Source: Choristoneura fumiferana
Lineage: Eukaryota > Arthropoda > Insecta > Lepidoptera > Tortricidae
DNA length: 64,000 nucleotides
Direction: 5' to 3'
Assembly (NCBI RefSeq): GCF_025370935.1
Contig: NC_133494.1
Span: 5,546,508-5,610,507 of the forward strand
In this document: positions 44,301 through 56,089 of the stretch, piece after piece
Layout: every line of letters begins with the position of its first letter
Numbering within the stretch: position 1 is the stretch's first letter
The notes under the pieces: model-generated
Databases searched by the model: none
What the model was told of the DNA's origin: nothing
What the model saw: the letters and a program-made list of their open reading frames with translations, nothing else
Translations under genes and position numbers: made by a program

Positions 44301-45249
44301 TGCTTTTTTTTAACCAAAAATAAACTTTATCGATCTCTTATAATATAAAGCATCTTATCGGTACATATCCTTATGTTCAAAATAAAACAGACCACATCAA
44401 AAGTGTGTTTTTATCTGTAACATTTTCTTACACCTCAAAATAATTACCCAAATCTATTAAATACCGTTAGATAATAACAATAATTATAAATTACAAGGAT
44501 ATAACTAAAAGGCAGTCTACAGCGGTTGTAAATACATATAATTATATTGAGTCGAACATTACCCGCAGCAGACGAGGTGAATCCTCCGTGAATTATCTCC
44601 GTTGTAAAAGCTGACCGTGCAAAGGTTGAAGGTGCGGGCTCGGCCGACGGCGCACGTCATGTTGACGTTTACGAGGCCCGACACATTTGAAATAAGAACA
44701 CGATGTAATGGCCACGTGTGTGGCCTCGTCAGCCAGTCACATTTAGCATGAAAAAGTTTAATACCACAACCACAAAATTAAATAGTTGGACCTACAAATT
44801 GAAACTCTTTGGACTAAACACTGTAAAGATTACGTAATCTCAAGTGGTAACTAGACACCAGTTGCAAAGGACAAGACAAAGAAGGCTTGTGTTTATCACT
44901 TGTCTCTATGAGGCCTTTGTTTACAGTTAAATGACTATGAATTCAAATTAGGAATATATAGGTCAGTCAGATGTGAATTATCAAATACAGGCATTTATAC
45001 CACTTAGGCTTAAACGGAGATCAGATAAAAATCACACTTTCGATGCACTATTTTTTATACCTACAATATTCCAGTTCCCAAAGTATTACGAATGCGAAAC
45101 CGATCGCTCCCCGCAAGATAACGCTATCGTTTAATGGCCACTTGAGGTTCGACATGTTGCCACATAAAAAGGAAAATATAAAAGCGTTTTAAAAGGGTCT
45201 GTCTGTTCACGCCTCGACTGTAATAACATTTGCATTTACCGGTTTTATG
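44301..45249. other. Non-coding stretch
   Basis: No gene. The block at 44570-44720 is CpG-rich and may be regulatory. Confidence 0.3.
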
Positions 45250-45292
45250 CTTCGATCACAGAAAGGAAGAAAGGTCCTTTCTGTGATCGAAG
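45250..45292. repeat. Perfect 18-bp hairpin with 7-nt loop
   Basis: CTTCGATCACAGAAAGGA at 45250-45267 is the exact inverse of TCCTTTCTGTGATCGAAG at 45275-45292. The loop is AGAAAGG. Confidence 0.85.
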
Positions 45293-47186
45293 GTCTTATG
45301 ATTAAACTACATTTTCGTAATATACTTAACTGTAGGCTCGGAATATCTTACGTTCCTAGAAAGGAGTATGGTACATAAACCGACACCGTTGACTAAAGAG
45401 AAACAAGGCATTTGCCTTTCAAATTATGGTTACGAATCACACGCTCTCGCCTCCACTCACTACACATAATTGCGCCTCCTTCAAAGAACCAGCACCTAAT
45501 TATCACAATGCAAATCGTACAAACATTAGTAAAATGTTGGCCAACATGTGTTAGTGGCGGAGGCCGGATCAAACATTCGAGCGGGCGAGCAAACAAGACT
45601 GTTTGGACTATCGCCACTTTCGGCTCTGTTCAAATAAGGGCCCTTGTTTGTTCAAGTGTACCTTCACGCCACTGCGGAGACCCGAGACCAGTCGCGCTGG
45701 GCCCCTGCACGCCCTTTGAGCCCGCCCGATTGCATGCGCAAGGCTTAATGATTCTAGTTGTTTAGGGATTTACTTATCCTGGCCGAACCATCGCGACACC
45801 TTTCTTGTTCGTGAGCTGGATTTACCTGTCAGAGGTTTTAACTTTTAACGAGCTAAGTAAGGGGTGACATGGGCTATAATTTACTTGCAGACCGTTCAAC
45901 AATCTCGTTTTACGAGGATCAATTTAAGAGAATGCAGCTGCTCAGGTGCATAAGCCCCGAGAGTGCATTAATCCCTAAAACATGATGAATTTTGAATTTA
46001 CTCGTATTTACAATACAATACAAATATTCTTTATTGATCACCAAAAGCAGTACTAGCAGCTGCTAGCAGTAGTAACAGTAGTAGTAGTAGTAGTAGTATT
46101 TACTTATGGGAAGGCAAGTTAAATGCAATTTAATCACAAGTCTAAGTGCAAAGTTTCTCCAAAATTCTTACTGACATTCAAGACTGTTTGTATCTACAAT
46201 GAATGGATAGAAAATTTTGCAATTTAGGTAGTTTTTATGTCCGCAATTATGTCATGATATTTAAACAATTTCTGGCTAGCAATTTCGTCGATACACCTGC
46301 CCTTAACAGCTGATCGTTGCCTTCATTTTTTAATAGGTTCTCGTTTATTGAGTGTTTAATTACCTCGACGAGGGGCTGCCGCACCAATCGATTGTTTTGT
46401 TTTCGCTTGTTAATTCCGAAACACGATAATGTCTCGTGTCAAATTATATACAGAACAACTAACCTTAACGTGATACAGCGAGATATTAAATGCCAGCTAC
46501 ATTGATTACTTACGAATAACTTAATTACTTAGTAACGGAAAGAACCAGGTCATTTGAATTTAGAATGCAGCTTAAAATTACCAATGAAAATATCGGGTAG
46601 GGTTAAGGGACTTTCCACACTGGATCAAGATGGTTCTGTGTCCAAGAGGACAAGCAAGAGCTGGCAAGAGCCAGGTCAGCTCATAATATGTAGTGTATAG
46701 CAAAGGCAGGCAATCTAACAGTGGCTTGATAATTTCTAGTTTAAAATTTTTAGTCTCGTTAAAAACAATATATTGGACTTTGTTTTGATGAAGAATTACT
46801 ACTTTAATCTAGGAGTCTTATTTATCTAATGCCGTGTTATGAGTCTAGCAAGCGCCGATAAAACGTACATGACACAATTGTACAGACTCATAGCGCCATC
46901 TAGTGAGGAAATATAGAAATTCCAAATATAAAAATACAAATACGTCTATTTGTCAAACATAAAATCCAACATTCAAAAATCCAAACCCTACATCGCTCCA
47001 TCTCCTTTGGACTTCGGTGCCTAGGTTGGCCCAGGCATTACATCTATCTGGCTGGAGTGAGATCTCTATTGTGGCCTTTCCCACACAATCATATAATAGA
47101 ATAAGGCAGGAATAGGTCTCTTTCTCCAGCGATTGTCTGAAGAGGGACGGCGCACTGAAACTGCTCGCTCATCATCGCTAGAGCCT
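45293..47186. other. Non-coding stretch with small repeats
   Basis: It holds a minus-strand LINE tail (AATACAATACAAATATTCTTTATTG, about 46010-46036), an (AGT)n tract at 46069-46098 and a GC-rich block at 45540-45740 with a 117-codon frame that I cannot assign. No upstream Frizzled exon is visible. Confidence 0.35.
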
Positions 47187-47408
47187 AAGGCTGCATTTCC
47201 ACCAAAAATGTGCGAGGATGTGTTGCGATGAATGTGTTTTTCAGAAACTAATAGAAAGGAACGCTTCATTTACCTGTCCTCGCGCCGCACATCTCTGGTG
47301 GAAACCGCTGAGCGGAGCGAGGCGAGTTAAATGAAGCGTTCCTATTGGTTCATGAAAAACATATTCCTCTCAACACATCCTCGAACATCTCTGGAGGGAA
47401 CGGAGCCT
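47187..47408. mobile_element. Palindromic MITE, AAGGCTGCATTTCCACCA end
   Basis: Left AAGGCTGCATTTCCACC ... GTGCGAGGATGTGTTG pairs with right CAACACATCCTCGAACATC ... GGAACGGAGCC(T). Inner arms GAACGCTTCATTTA / TAAATGAAGCGTTC also pair. It ends about 95 bp before a Frizzled exon. Confidence 0.65.
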
Positions 47409-47502
47409 AAACGTGTGGTGTATGGGCCCGGCTTAATACAAAACCATTCCCAGAACTTTGTACTTGTAGCACCTAAGACATAAGCTTTCTCTTTTATTCC
47501 AG

Positions 47503-47675
47503 GTGGGTGGTAGTGGCGGGAGCTTGGCGCGCGAGTGTGCTGCGGCCGGCGAGCGGCGCGGGCGCACGCGGCGAGCGGCACTCGTCGCTGCTGCAGCTGG
47601 CTGCGTGGGGCGTGCCGGCCGCGCTCGCTGCCGCCGTACTCGTCACGAGGGACGTCGACGCCGATGAACTTACTG
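47503..47675 (+). CDS. Frizzled-family Wnt receptor, penultimate exon (TM3 end to ECL2)
   Basis: The acceptor is TTTTATTCCAG and the donor ACTG|GTGAGC. After one base completing an upstream codon the frame reads WVVVAGAW, aligning with the WW(V/I)..L.WFLAAG block of Frizzled TM3. Then SLLQLAAWGVPAALAAAVLV corresponds to the HLAAWAVP block of TM4, then DADELTG leads into the second extracellular loop. The exon is very GC-rich, with a Gly/Ala/Arg-rich loop. The protein is a seven-pass receptor for Wnt at the plasma membrane. Which Frizzled it is cannot be fixed from this part; a fz3-like insect paralogue is my guess, from divergence. Exons for the cysteine-rich domain and TM1-TM3 are not visible upstream. 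Confidence 0.8.
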
Positions 47676-47995
47676 GTGAGCAATGATTTTATAAGTACTA
47701 GTCAGTTCGCCGCAGCAGCGTGCCTATTCTCCTGGCAGCGCCAGTGTTGCCTACCCTAGTTGCTGGTGCTGGTGAGTGTATCTCAGCACTGCCAATGCAC
47801 TGCCTACCTGGCCGCCAGTGTCCGCTCATTGGCCCGGCCGGAAGTTTGACAAGAACTTGCGTGGTTGCAAGTGGCGCGGCGCTCGTTCTATATCTACAGT
47901 TGGGATAATAAAAGACGATATCAATGTCATAACATAATACTTATCAATCAAATCACTTTATGCTCACAAAACAACCGAAAAACATGCTCTAAACG

Positions 47996-48067
47996 CGAAT
48001 ACTACTTTCGGAATCCGAAGTTCTTTTTGTGCCGTCTCTGTCACTCTTCTCTTTTACTTCGTAGTAT
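47996..48067. mobile_element. Palindromic GGGCTACTACGAAACTCGAAG MITE, degenerate copy
   Basis: CGAATACTACTTTCGGAATCC ... GAAGTTCTTTTTGTGCCGTC ... TTACTTCGTAGTA retains the family outline, shortened. Confidence 0.4.
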
Positions 48068-48407
48068 AACGCCAGCATTGATGCTGACAAAACTACTGGT
48101 ACTGTAGTATACTATACAGGGTATCATTAAACGACGAAAAAATTTATTAATTAAGCAGTTCATGACCTAAAAATATTAGGTCAAAATCACTGCTGCTCTA
48201 TCAAGATCTTTGTTTTGTGGTTGGTTATGTAATTGAAGAGGTCAGTTCAGAAACCCTTCTGATCTGACCTCAAAGCTTACGGACATCAATTAGTTGGATG
48301 ATTTTGAAACAACTAGAATGTCTTTGGCTGCAATAAAGCCCCATACAAGCTTGAAACTCTTCGCTGTCTTTGGGTAACCTCGTAATAAATGGGTATATCG
48401 ACTTAAG

Positions 48408-48670
48408 CCGTGGTGGCCTAGTGGTTTGACCTATCGCCTCTCATGCAGAGGGTCGTGGGTTAACGGCTCGCACCTCTGAGTTTTTCGATATTCATGTGCG
48501 GAGTTACATTTGAAATTTACCACGAGCTTTGCGGTGAAGGAAACATCGTTGAGGCTGCACAAACCTGCGAAGCAATTCAATGGTGCGTGTGAAGTTCCCA
48601 ATCCGCACTCGTAACTATCAAGCCCTCTTGTTCTAGGAGGCCTCTGCCCAGCAGTGGGACGTATATAGCT
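48408..48670 (+). mobile_element. tRNA-derived SINE
   Basis: The head GCCGTGGTGGCCTAGTGG contains a pol III A-box-like TGGCCTAGTGG (48414-48424). GTCGTGGGTTAACGGCTC lies where the B box should be (GGTTCGAANCC), but has lost a few bases. The body has CACCTCTGAGTTTTTCGA, CGGTGAAGGAAACATCG and AATTCAATGGTGCGTGTGAA, and ends CCCAGCAGTGGGACGTATAT. This is a widespread moth SINE. The copy is truncated in places and its damaged B box suggests it is silent. Confidence 0.75.
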
Positions 48671-51600
48671 ACACACGGTCGACTCAAGCCATTATATGGC
48701 TTCCTTATTCAGTCCTTAGGTGACAGTTAACTACATGGCTTTCCCATACAAATACTGTCATAGCCTGCCTTGCGTTTACAAAGGTCTCCGCGCTACTACA
48801 AGTAGAGTAGTACGCAATCTATCGTGGTATTCGCGTTTTTGCAGCCTTGCTCCTCATTCCCATTTCTCTGGCTGGTCGTTAACTCGTCTCAAAGAGGCAA
48901 TACATCGTAAGAACTTGTCATAGTACATTGATAATCTTTATCGGGTATATAACAGGTCCCATTGCGTTCAAAGCACTCTCCATTTACGGCGCGATATAAC
49001 CGGCCTGTGTGTTCCGCTCATGGCTGCTTATGATAGTGTGATTAATATTTTCATAAAGATAAGAAAAAGTCTTCGGTACCTATTTAATATGCGTGCTGTA
49101 GATAGGTCTTCGAATTAATATTAGTGTCCACAGGATGATCAAAAATATCCGAGTATCCACCTACACTGTCACATTATAGAGAAATCAACTTTTTTGAGCT
49201 CCAAGTTCACTCAATTTTGATGGGAGCCAAGTACCTACCTAATGCTGAACTGACAATAAGTACCACTTTAAAACTGTTTGTTAAAATAAAATTATTTTCG
49301 TTGGAACTGTGGAACACGACTTTCGTTATAAAAGAAAACGGTTTGCTAGGTCAATGCACAAATCGCAAAGAAAAACTTAAGATTTCCGATTGAATTGCCC
49401 ATTGTTTGGACTTCCGATAACGATATGTTCTAATACATATCCGTATCGAAACACCACAATGGCGCGAACGGCAATTCTCAGTAATAGTCCTTTATTATTT
49501 TGTTTGATCGGCGGCTTGCACAAAGCGATTAAATCTGGTACGAGAGCGCAGGAGCAGGCATTCATACGATAATGGCATTCAGTGTTTGTATGGCAGTGCC
49601 GCCTCATTGTAGTTGGCTCCTAAACCGACTCATTAAGACGCTTGCGAGGCTAGGGAACAACGGATTAAGGGAGACTTATGGATAATAATTATAGGTACTC
49701 CGAGTATGGCAAAAACCTGCCCCTAGAAATCGCCGTCTGTTTACTAGCTAGAATAGGGTTTCTCAAAGTAGGGTACTCGTACTACTTGGGATACGTGAGA
49801 TTATTGTTAGGTACGCTACAAAATTAACGCAATGGCGGCGGCTTTGCTGATTTGCACGTGAATTTGAATTAATATTGGATTTGAGCAAAATTATTTCGAG
49901 AATCGAGTCTATTTGCGACCAAACACAAGCCCACCCAATACCAATCGCTAATCAGCCAATCACAGTAAAGAAGGAAAAATCATAAGTACCTATCTCTTGC
50001 ACTTTTGTAGGTGCCTTTAACAAATTGTCTTATTTGCCTACTTTAGATCTAATTGTCCTGAGAATAATATGATTAACTACTGTCGTAGAAAATGTAATAG
50101 GTATATGTTGACCAATCAGATTAAGAAACCTTGAGCTAGAGCAATATTATATTTGCCGTCATAGCCAAAAGCTAAGCCAAAACCAACGTGAAATCACAGT
50201 TGTTTTTACAAGAGACCGGCTTTTGATAACCATAAAAAGAACTCCGAAATGTAAATATAAGCAAGTAATTCTATAAATAACAAAGCGGCATGTATCTAGG
50301 CGTGAAATGCAATCAACAAAGCTCTTATCAAATAAGCTAGGGTAGATTAAACCAGACGGGCCCAGTAACTTTTCAAGTAGACCGCGCTGATAACATGATT
50401 AAAAATCTAATTAATAACAAGGGCTTAATGTCCAGATTACTACGACTTTAGCGGCATGAAAAGCAAAGTTCCTGATAGTGCTTAGGTACTGGGACTTACT
50501 TAGTTGGGTTTCCCGACATTAAACAAATAAGAGAGCGCGAGCGGCAAGCTTACCATAACAAGCAATTGATAATTGCTGCGATACAATTGCTTGGGTGCTT
50601 GATTGAGCAGCCGGTATTCAGAAAAAACCTATATAGTTGCTTATAGGAAGCCTTTAATACGAGTAGAAAGCATAGGCAGTAGGCACCCTTAGTGCTGTAT
50701 TACGTTTTAAGCAACTGAATAAATAGGTACTGAATAAACAAACCAGACTAAATACTATAAGACGGCCCAAGAGAAATTCCCTCTCCCTCCGATGAGGTAG
50801 GAGTAGGTACGATTCCCACAAATAGAGAATTTACGGAAGCTTTGGAAACTTTACACTACCCTCCTTCTTGATTCCTCATATTCTTGAGCCACACAATGCG
50901 ATGCATGCCCTACTTAAATTTATTTGCATTTGCACAGCCAATCCGACGAACGACGTGCACCCCAACCCAACACTCCAAAACAAATCCGCGGCTTTTAGTT
51001 ATCTCACTCGATTGATGTCGTGTTTTAAAGATTGGTACTAAAATATTGTAATGCCGCTGCGCTGTATAGGTACTATAACAATAAATCAGATGCGAAAAGT
51101 ACCTCGTCCGGTGTTATAAAGTACCTACTCATCTACACCGGGAGCTATAAATTTTAGCATCGACAAAAACTGGTGGATTTACTGCATCATGCAAATAACG
51201 CGTCCCTCCATGTCTGAATGGAAATTCGTTTGAGTTTTATTCATTTACAAGTTGCCTTGTTGCTATATACTTTTTTCCTAAGGTCCGCAGCGAGCACGAT
51301 CTCACAGCCGGTTTCCGATAATGATCTTTCTTAGTGCAAGTACATCGGCTCGTTAATGTCTCGATATTTTGTTTTTGTTAACGAGAAACGGGGCGTTACC
51401 GGAATTAAAACTTTAGAGCCGACACTTACAGAGTCGAGCGAAATTGTAACTTGGTCACTTTATAAAACTTATCGGCTACCTATGTAGATTTTAATTTAGA
51501 GATGAAATTCTTTTTCGGCTTTTAAAATTTCTTTAAATTATGCATTGTCATCGCGCTAAAGTGTGAGCATAGATGCCGCTGCCGTTCAGAATCCAGACGC

Positions 51601-51953
51601 AGTGTTAATATGCCACGAGAGTGCTGTGCTTTTATTTTTATTTTACCAACTTCCATTATGTGAACGAAAGAAATGTGCGACCATTATTCGAGCCGTTAAA
51701 TACGACACCTTTCCTCCTCACACGCTCGTATTTCAATTTAAATCGGCTCTTTTAACCGCTGCCTTATTAATGCAAGCCTTTTTTCTCGCCGTATATTTAT
51801 GTAGGTGTTCGCTTTGAGAGCTGTTTTACTGGTAATCGGAATGTTATTCAGAGCGATAAAGAGCTTTCGAGAGGAAGATTCCGTATCCGCCAGCCGCGTC
51901 ACAAAGCGTGGAGTCAGCATTGTTTTCCTAACGTGGTTTTGTTTTATTTTCAG

Positions 51954-52591
51954 GTACTTGTTTTGTGGGAAACCAGTCGAGCAAGTCTCTTTTGGCGCTG
52001 GTGATTGTCCCGGAGGCGGTCTGTCTGCTACTCGGCTGCGTATTCCTGTCTTCTGGGCTACGGGCCGTGCTGAGGAGGCCCGCACCGGTGCCCGCGCCGT
52101 CAGCTCTGCTGAACGCACCTCCTCAGCCGCATACGGACCAGAGCGTGCTAAGGCTCGGAGCGTTCGCGGCTCTGTACGCGGTACCCACGGCTTGTATACT
52201 AGCGACGTGGGTATACGAGTACGCGTGGCGAGACGAATGGCTGGCAGCTCCCGTGCCATCCGCTGAGCCTTCGACGCGCGCGCGTCCTGCGTTCTGGGTG
52301 TTTCTGTTCCGGATTTTCGCGACACACATACTGGGGGTGATGGTGGCGGTGTGGATCGCGACGCCGCGGCTAAAGGCGCTGTGGCGGCGGGTGGCGGGGC
52401 CGCGCAAGCCGCCGCCGGCCAAGTGCCCGCCGGGACCGCCGCCGACGCCGCTGACGCTGCATTGCTACGCGCCGCACGCGCACACGTTGCCGCGCCACAC
52501 GCACAAGTACGCCACCTACCGGCCGCCACAGCAACACTCTTATCGCAAGCCGCGGCACTATCACTACTCAGCAGGAGAAACGATTCTTTGA
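51954..52591 (+). CDS. Frizzled-family Wnt receptor, last exon (TM5 to C-terminus)
   Basis: It joins the previous exon in phase (G|GT). TCFVGNQ matches the conserved GxC(F/Y)VG start of TM5. ALVIVPEAVCLLLGCVFLSSG is TM5, LRLGAFAALYAVPTACILAT is TM6 (compare R-I-G-x-F-x-x-L-Y-x-V-P) and FRIFATHILGVMVAVWIA is TM7. The intracellular KTxxxW motif that binds Dishevelled PDZ is RLKALW here, so the KT pair is missing. The tail is Pro/His/Tyr-rich, about 65 residues, and ends ETIL, a class I PDZ ligand. The third extracellular loop lacks the usual Cys pair. Stop at 52589-52591. This is a divergent Frizzled, perhaps fz3-type, and the exon is intact. Confidence 0.85.
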
Positions 52592-53760
52592 CCGCAGAGA
52601 TTGAAATGTTTGGGACATTATTTGCGATATTCAAGAGGTGCCTTTCAATTGCATTTATTGTGGTTAGTAGATATTGTACATATAGGTAGGTCTGTAAAAT
52701 TCATAAGTGCCATTGAAGCTTATTATTATTTATAAAAACTAATTAAAGACAACAATAGAGTGACATCGATAAATGTCTTAGTACGAGTAAGCTAAACGTA
52801 CGAGTGCTCGCCACTGTCCGAATAGTTGGCATCTTTATCTTATGTCATGAGCAATAGAGATGACCGCAGGGTGTCGTCTATTGGGCATTAGCGTGTCGAG
52901 CACTAGAACATTTACCTTATTGAAAAATTGTAAATACGTGACGTAAAATGTACAGTAGGTAGGATTAGATAAAAAAATATGCCTATTATAATTAAGAATT
53001 GAATGTAAAAATATTGTTAAAAGTGAGATTTTTTATATTATAAAAGCTGTAAATATTACTTATATTGAGGCATAATTACGACTTTTAATAAGGGCTGAAA
53101 AGGACAAAGTTAAAAGACTTTGGTATTCTATTTATTGATGCCCCTTATGTTTACGAAAAAAACACTTTTGAGCCTACTTTTAATCTGGACTGTTTACTGA
53201 AGCTTTATACCTAGATAACTTTGTGACCCAAAACAGATATAGGTACCTACTCGTTCCCACTCGTAAATTTCAAAGTGGATAGTGCTAAGGGGATAAAACC
53301 AATAAACCCTATATTTTGTAATATTTCATACCTGTTGAATAATTGTCCGAAAACGCAGCTTCTAGACGGTTTATATTTATCTAAATCAAATTTTATTATA
53401 AGGTAGTTCATTCTTGAACAATTATTCACTGGGCACTTGCACAATAACTCCGTCGATCAGCATTAAACACAACATAAGAGTTCGACGAAAAAAGAAAGTC
53501 TCAAACAGTTTTCTAGAACAGTGTTTTCCCACCTGATGAAAATTATTTTACTTACTTTGCTATAGTTGAATTGTTTATAAAGTTGAGTATTTACAACTAA
53601 TGTTATACCTATTTTTTAATATTTTTTACTTTAAATACAACCAACTTATACATACCTACATATCTCAATTAAACCAAGTAGATAAATGTAAATGAATTAG
53701 TGAGTAAGTACTTAACTTTATGTACATAAATATTTAATGTAAGACCTAATAAAAATCTTC
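52592..53760 (+). other. Frizzled 3' UTR and downstream DNA
   Basis: AT-rich, no gene. ATTAAA at 52742-52747 and AATAAA at 53748-53753 are candidate polyadenylation signals. I favour the second if the 3' UTR is long, but DNA alone does not decide. Confidence 0.35.
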
Positions 53761-54229
53761 TACATGCATTTTTGTTTTAATAGTAGGTATACAGGTTATA
53801 TTAGGTCTATATACTTACCTATACAATTTATGAAAACCAACGGAACTGTCAATAACCGTCTAACTAAGGTGGCTAACCCTACATATATAACATATATTAT
53901 TAAATATGGTTTTGTGGCCATAATTATGATTAGGTATTTAATTTACTTTACTAAACGTAATTTAATAGTAAATTTAATTAGGGTGTCTATGCACACAGAA
54001 TATATTTTAGGCGCAGAAGACGCGTTTATTAACGCGCTTCAAAGAGGAGGAGAGGGAGAGAGAGAGAGTCAATCACTTATTTATTGTGTTGTGTGTACTA
54101 GCTGTAAGAACGTTTTCACCAAGGACTTGGTTTTCACGTCTACGCCTAAAGAATTCTTACATAGGTAGAATAAATTTTGAATATTTGAATACATTTCAGT
54201 AATGAGAGGTTACATTTAACGTATTGGTT
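53761..54229. other. No supported gene
   Basis: A 134-codon frame at 53764-54168 is AT-rich and low-complexity, includes a (GA)n tract at 54045-54068, and has no domain I know. Confidence 0.3.
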
Positions 54230-54556
54230 TTTAAAAAACCAGCCAAGTACGAGTCAGACTCGCGCACGCGCACGGAGGGTTCCGTACTTAACATTATTTA
54301 TAGACATTAGCAATAAACGGCAAAAAAAAACACGTTTGTTGAATGGGAGCCCCCCTTTAATATTTATTTTGTTCTGTTTTTAGTATTTGTTGTTATAGCG
54401 GCAACAGAAATGCATATCTGTGGAAATGTCAACTGTCTAGCTATTACGGTTCATGAGAACAGCCTGGTGACAGACCTACGAACAAATGACAGACAGAAGG
54501 ATACTCGAGTCTTAGTAATAGGGTCCGTTTTTACTCTTTGGGTACGGAACCCTAAA
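54230..54556 (+). repeat. CCGGCC...GGTTCCG dispersed repeat, complete copy
   Basis: It starts AAAAAACCAGCCAAGTACGAG and GGAGGGTTCCGTACTTAAC, passes AATGACAGACAGAAGG and ends CTTTGGGTACGGAACCCTAA. Both termini are present. Confidence 0.65.
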
Positions 54557-54639
54557 ATAAGCCAAATTGATAATTTTTCGAAGCTTTTTTTTATGTCGGC
54601 TAATAATTTTTAAGTCTAGTATTTTTAAGTAGTTTTAGG

Positions 54640-54785
54640 CAGGGCTTTTAGTGTGTATTAGATTTTATTTCATATATAATAATTGTGGCTATACCCTACC
54701 AGGGTGCATAATTTCTGTAAGTACTAGTATTTATAAGTCTTATTTTTGCCAAATAAATGAATACTGAATACTGAATACTAATGAG
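54640..54785 (+). repeat. LINE 3' end with (GAATACT)n tail
   Basis: CCAAATAAATGAATACTGAATACTGAATACT: AATAAA followed by a short terminal repeat, typical of a non-LTR 3' end. Confidence 0.5.
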
Positions 54786-54899
54786 GGCTTGCGGACATTT
54801 TGGAATATCGGTAAATTTCGTTCGTTTGACACTTCAAACTCTTCGTTTGATTGACCTCGGAACAGGAAAAAGAAGAGGACTGTAATGCATCTGTAATGT

Positions 54900-55035
54900 T
54901 TTTTTTTTTTTTATGGTATAGGGGGCAAACGAGCAGGCGGATCGCCTGATGGTAAGCGATTACCGTCGCCCATGGACACCTGCAACACCAGAAGAAGTCA
55001 CAGTGCGTTGCCGGCCTTTAAGGTAGGAGTACGCT
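54900..55035 (-). repeat. SINE-like repeat with poly-T at its plus-strand left end
   Basis: A run of T precedes GGGGGCAAACGAGCAGGCGG, then CGCCTGATGGTAAGCGATTAC, CATGGACACCTGCAACACCAG and GTGCGTTGCCGGCC. The poly-T suggests a minus-strand retroposon. It is a common moth repeat. Confidence 0.55.
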
Positions 55036-55487
55036 CTTAATGTAGGTAGGTTAAGGTACTATTTATAAAAAGCTGTCAAATTTCTGGGGAGCAGTGAAGC
55101 TCAACCAACAATGCTCATCCAGCAGCGTAGGTAGGTAGGTACGACCTGATAACACACGTATCCATTTTGGGTTTCGATTATCATGGGCGTACGCGTAGCC
55201 ACGGTGGGGCTGGGTGGGGCGCTTGCCTCACCCTGGCTCTGACCTGTATGTCATCTATAAACGATCATTATTAATATACCTAGATAAGCGACTAAGAAGG
55301 AGCTTTAAGTTAATAATTCCTTCGAACTGGATCTGATGCTGAAGCCCGAAGGTAGGCAACGGAACTCTGTTATAAAACAACGTAACTAAGCCGTGTTTGG
55401 GCTTCATGGAATCGCTGTGAGATGTACTTAGCTACGAATCACTAAAAAGCGAAATTTTTTTTTAACAAAAAAGTAAAACCGACTCCA
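55036..55487. other. Non-coding stretch
   Basis: No gene seen. There is a GTAGGTAGGTAGG tract at 55127-55141. Confidence 0.3.
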
Positions 55488-55762
55488 ATAAAATAAAAAA
55501 AATACAAAAAATGGAACCGACTACAAATCCTTGAAAATGTTTTTCTAGCACTATGTAGGTACCTACTAGCTCGAAGTCGGTGACTCAGCATGACCCAGCA
55601 GGATGGATTAAAACCCATAGTATGTAGGTGAGGTAGACGACTATTATGTTCCATTCCTGCTGGCTCGTGCTGAGGCACCGACTTCGAGCTAGTAGGTACC
55701 TAGTGCTAGTAAAATATATCCAAGGATTTTGTAGTCGGTTCCATTTTTTGTTATTTTTTTTC
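55488..55762. mobile_element. Palindromic MITE with AACCGACTAC arms
   Basis: AAAAAATGGAACCGACTACAAATCCTTG pairs with CAAGGATTTTGTAGTCGGTTCCATTTTTT. The inner arms around TAGGTACCTACTAGCTCGAAG and its inverse also pair. It is non-coding. Confidence 0.7.
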
Positions 55763-55899
55763 CAATAGCACCTTGAACATTATCTGTACAGGATGATAAA
55801 GCTCGTCCCGTGTTTCGAGTGACATGTGCACGGCACGGATTATCTGAGCGTACTAAATTGGTCGAGCTATATCAAGGATTCTAGGAAGAAAGGAAGGTT
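55763..55899. other. Non-coding stretch
   Basis: Nothing recognised. Confidence 0.3.
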
Positions 55900-56022
55900 T
55901 CGAGTGGCGTAGCGTGGGCGAAGTTGTATCAGCGAGGCCCCTTTTCTACGGTCGCATCGCATTTAAAGAGGCCTCATGAGAGCGGGAGAGGGCCCACGGC
56001 CCACGCCTAGCTACGCCATTGT
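55900..56022. mobile_element. MITE with AGTGGCGTAGC / GCTACGCCATT ends
   Basis: AGTGGCGTAGCGTGGGC and GCCCACGCCTAGCTACGCCATT are inverse ends. It is related by termini to the hAT-like MITE at 28050-28263. Confidence 0.5.
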
Positions 56023-56089
56023 GCAGGGCTAGTAGGTGAGAGTATTTACTTGGAATAGGTATTGGAATAGGTTTGTGGCTGGACGCGTG

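Larger units (their letters stand above)
47676..51953 (+). other. Frizzled intron, 4.3 kb
   Basis: GTGAGC to TTTTATTTTCAG. It contains a palindromic MITE half (47996-48067), a tRNA-derived SINE (48408-48670) and otherwise AT-rich DNA with no supported gene. Confidence 0.75.

Noticed and set aside
45250..45292. A microRNA precursor
   Set aside because: The arms are 18 bp and fully paired with a 7-nt loop, with no extended stem beyond, unlike insect pre-miRNAs.
45412..45765. 117-codon plus-strand frame in a GC-rich block before the Frizzled exons
   Set aside because: I tested it as a missing Frizzled exon. It has no cysteine-rich domain pattern, no membrane segment and no good splice sites.
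48408..48480. A functional tRNA gene
   Set aside because: The A box is good but the B box is damaged, no acceptor stem closes, and the sequence continues into a known SINE body.
51738..52634. 298-codon minus-strand open frame across the last Frizzled exon
   Set aside because: It is an antisense shadow in GC-rich coding DNA. The plus-strand frame has clear transmembrane segments, family motifs and matched splice phases.
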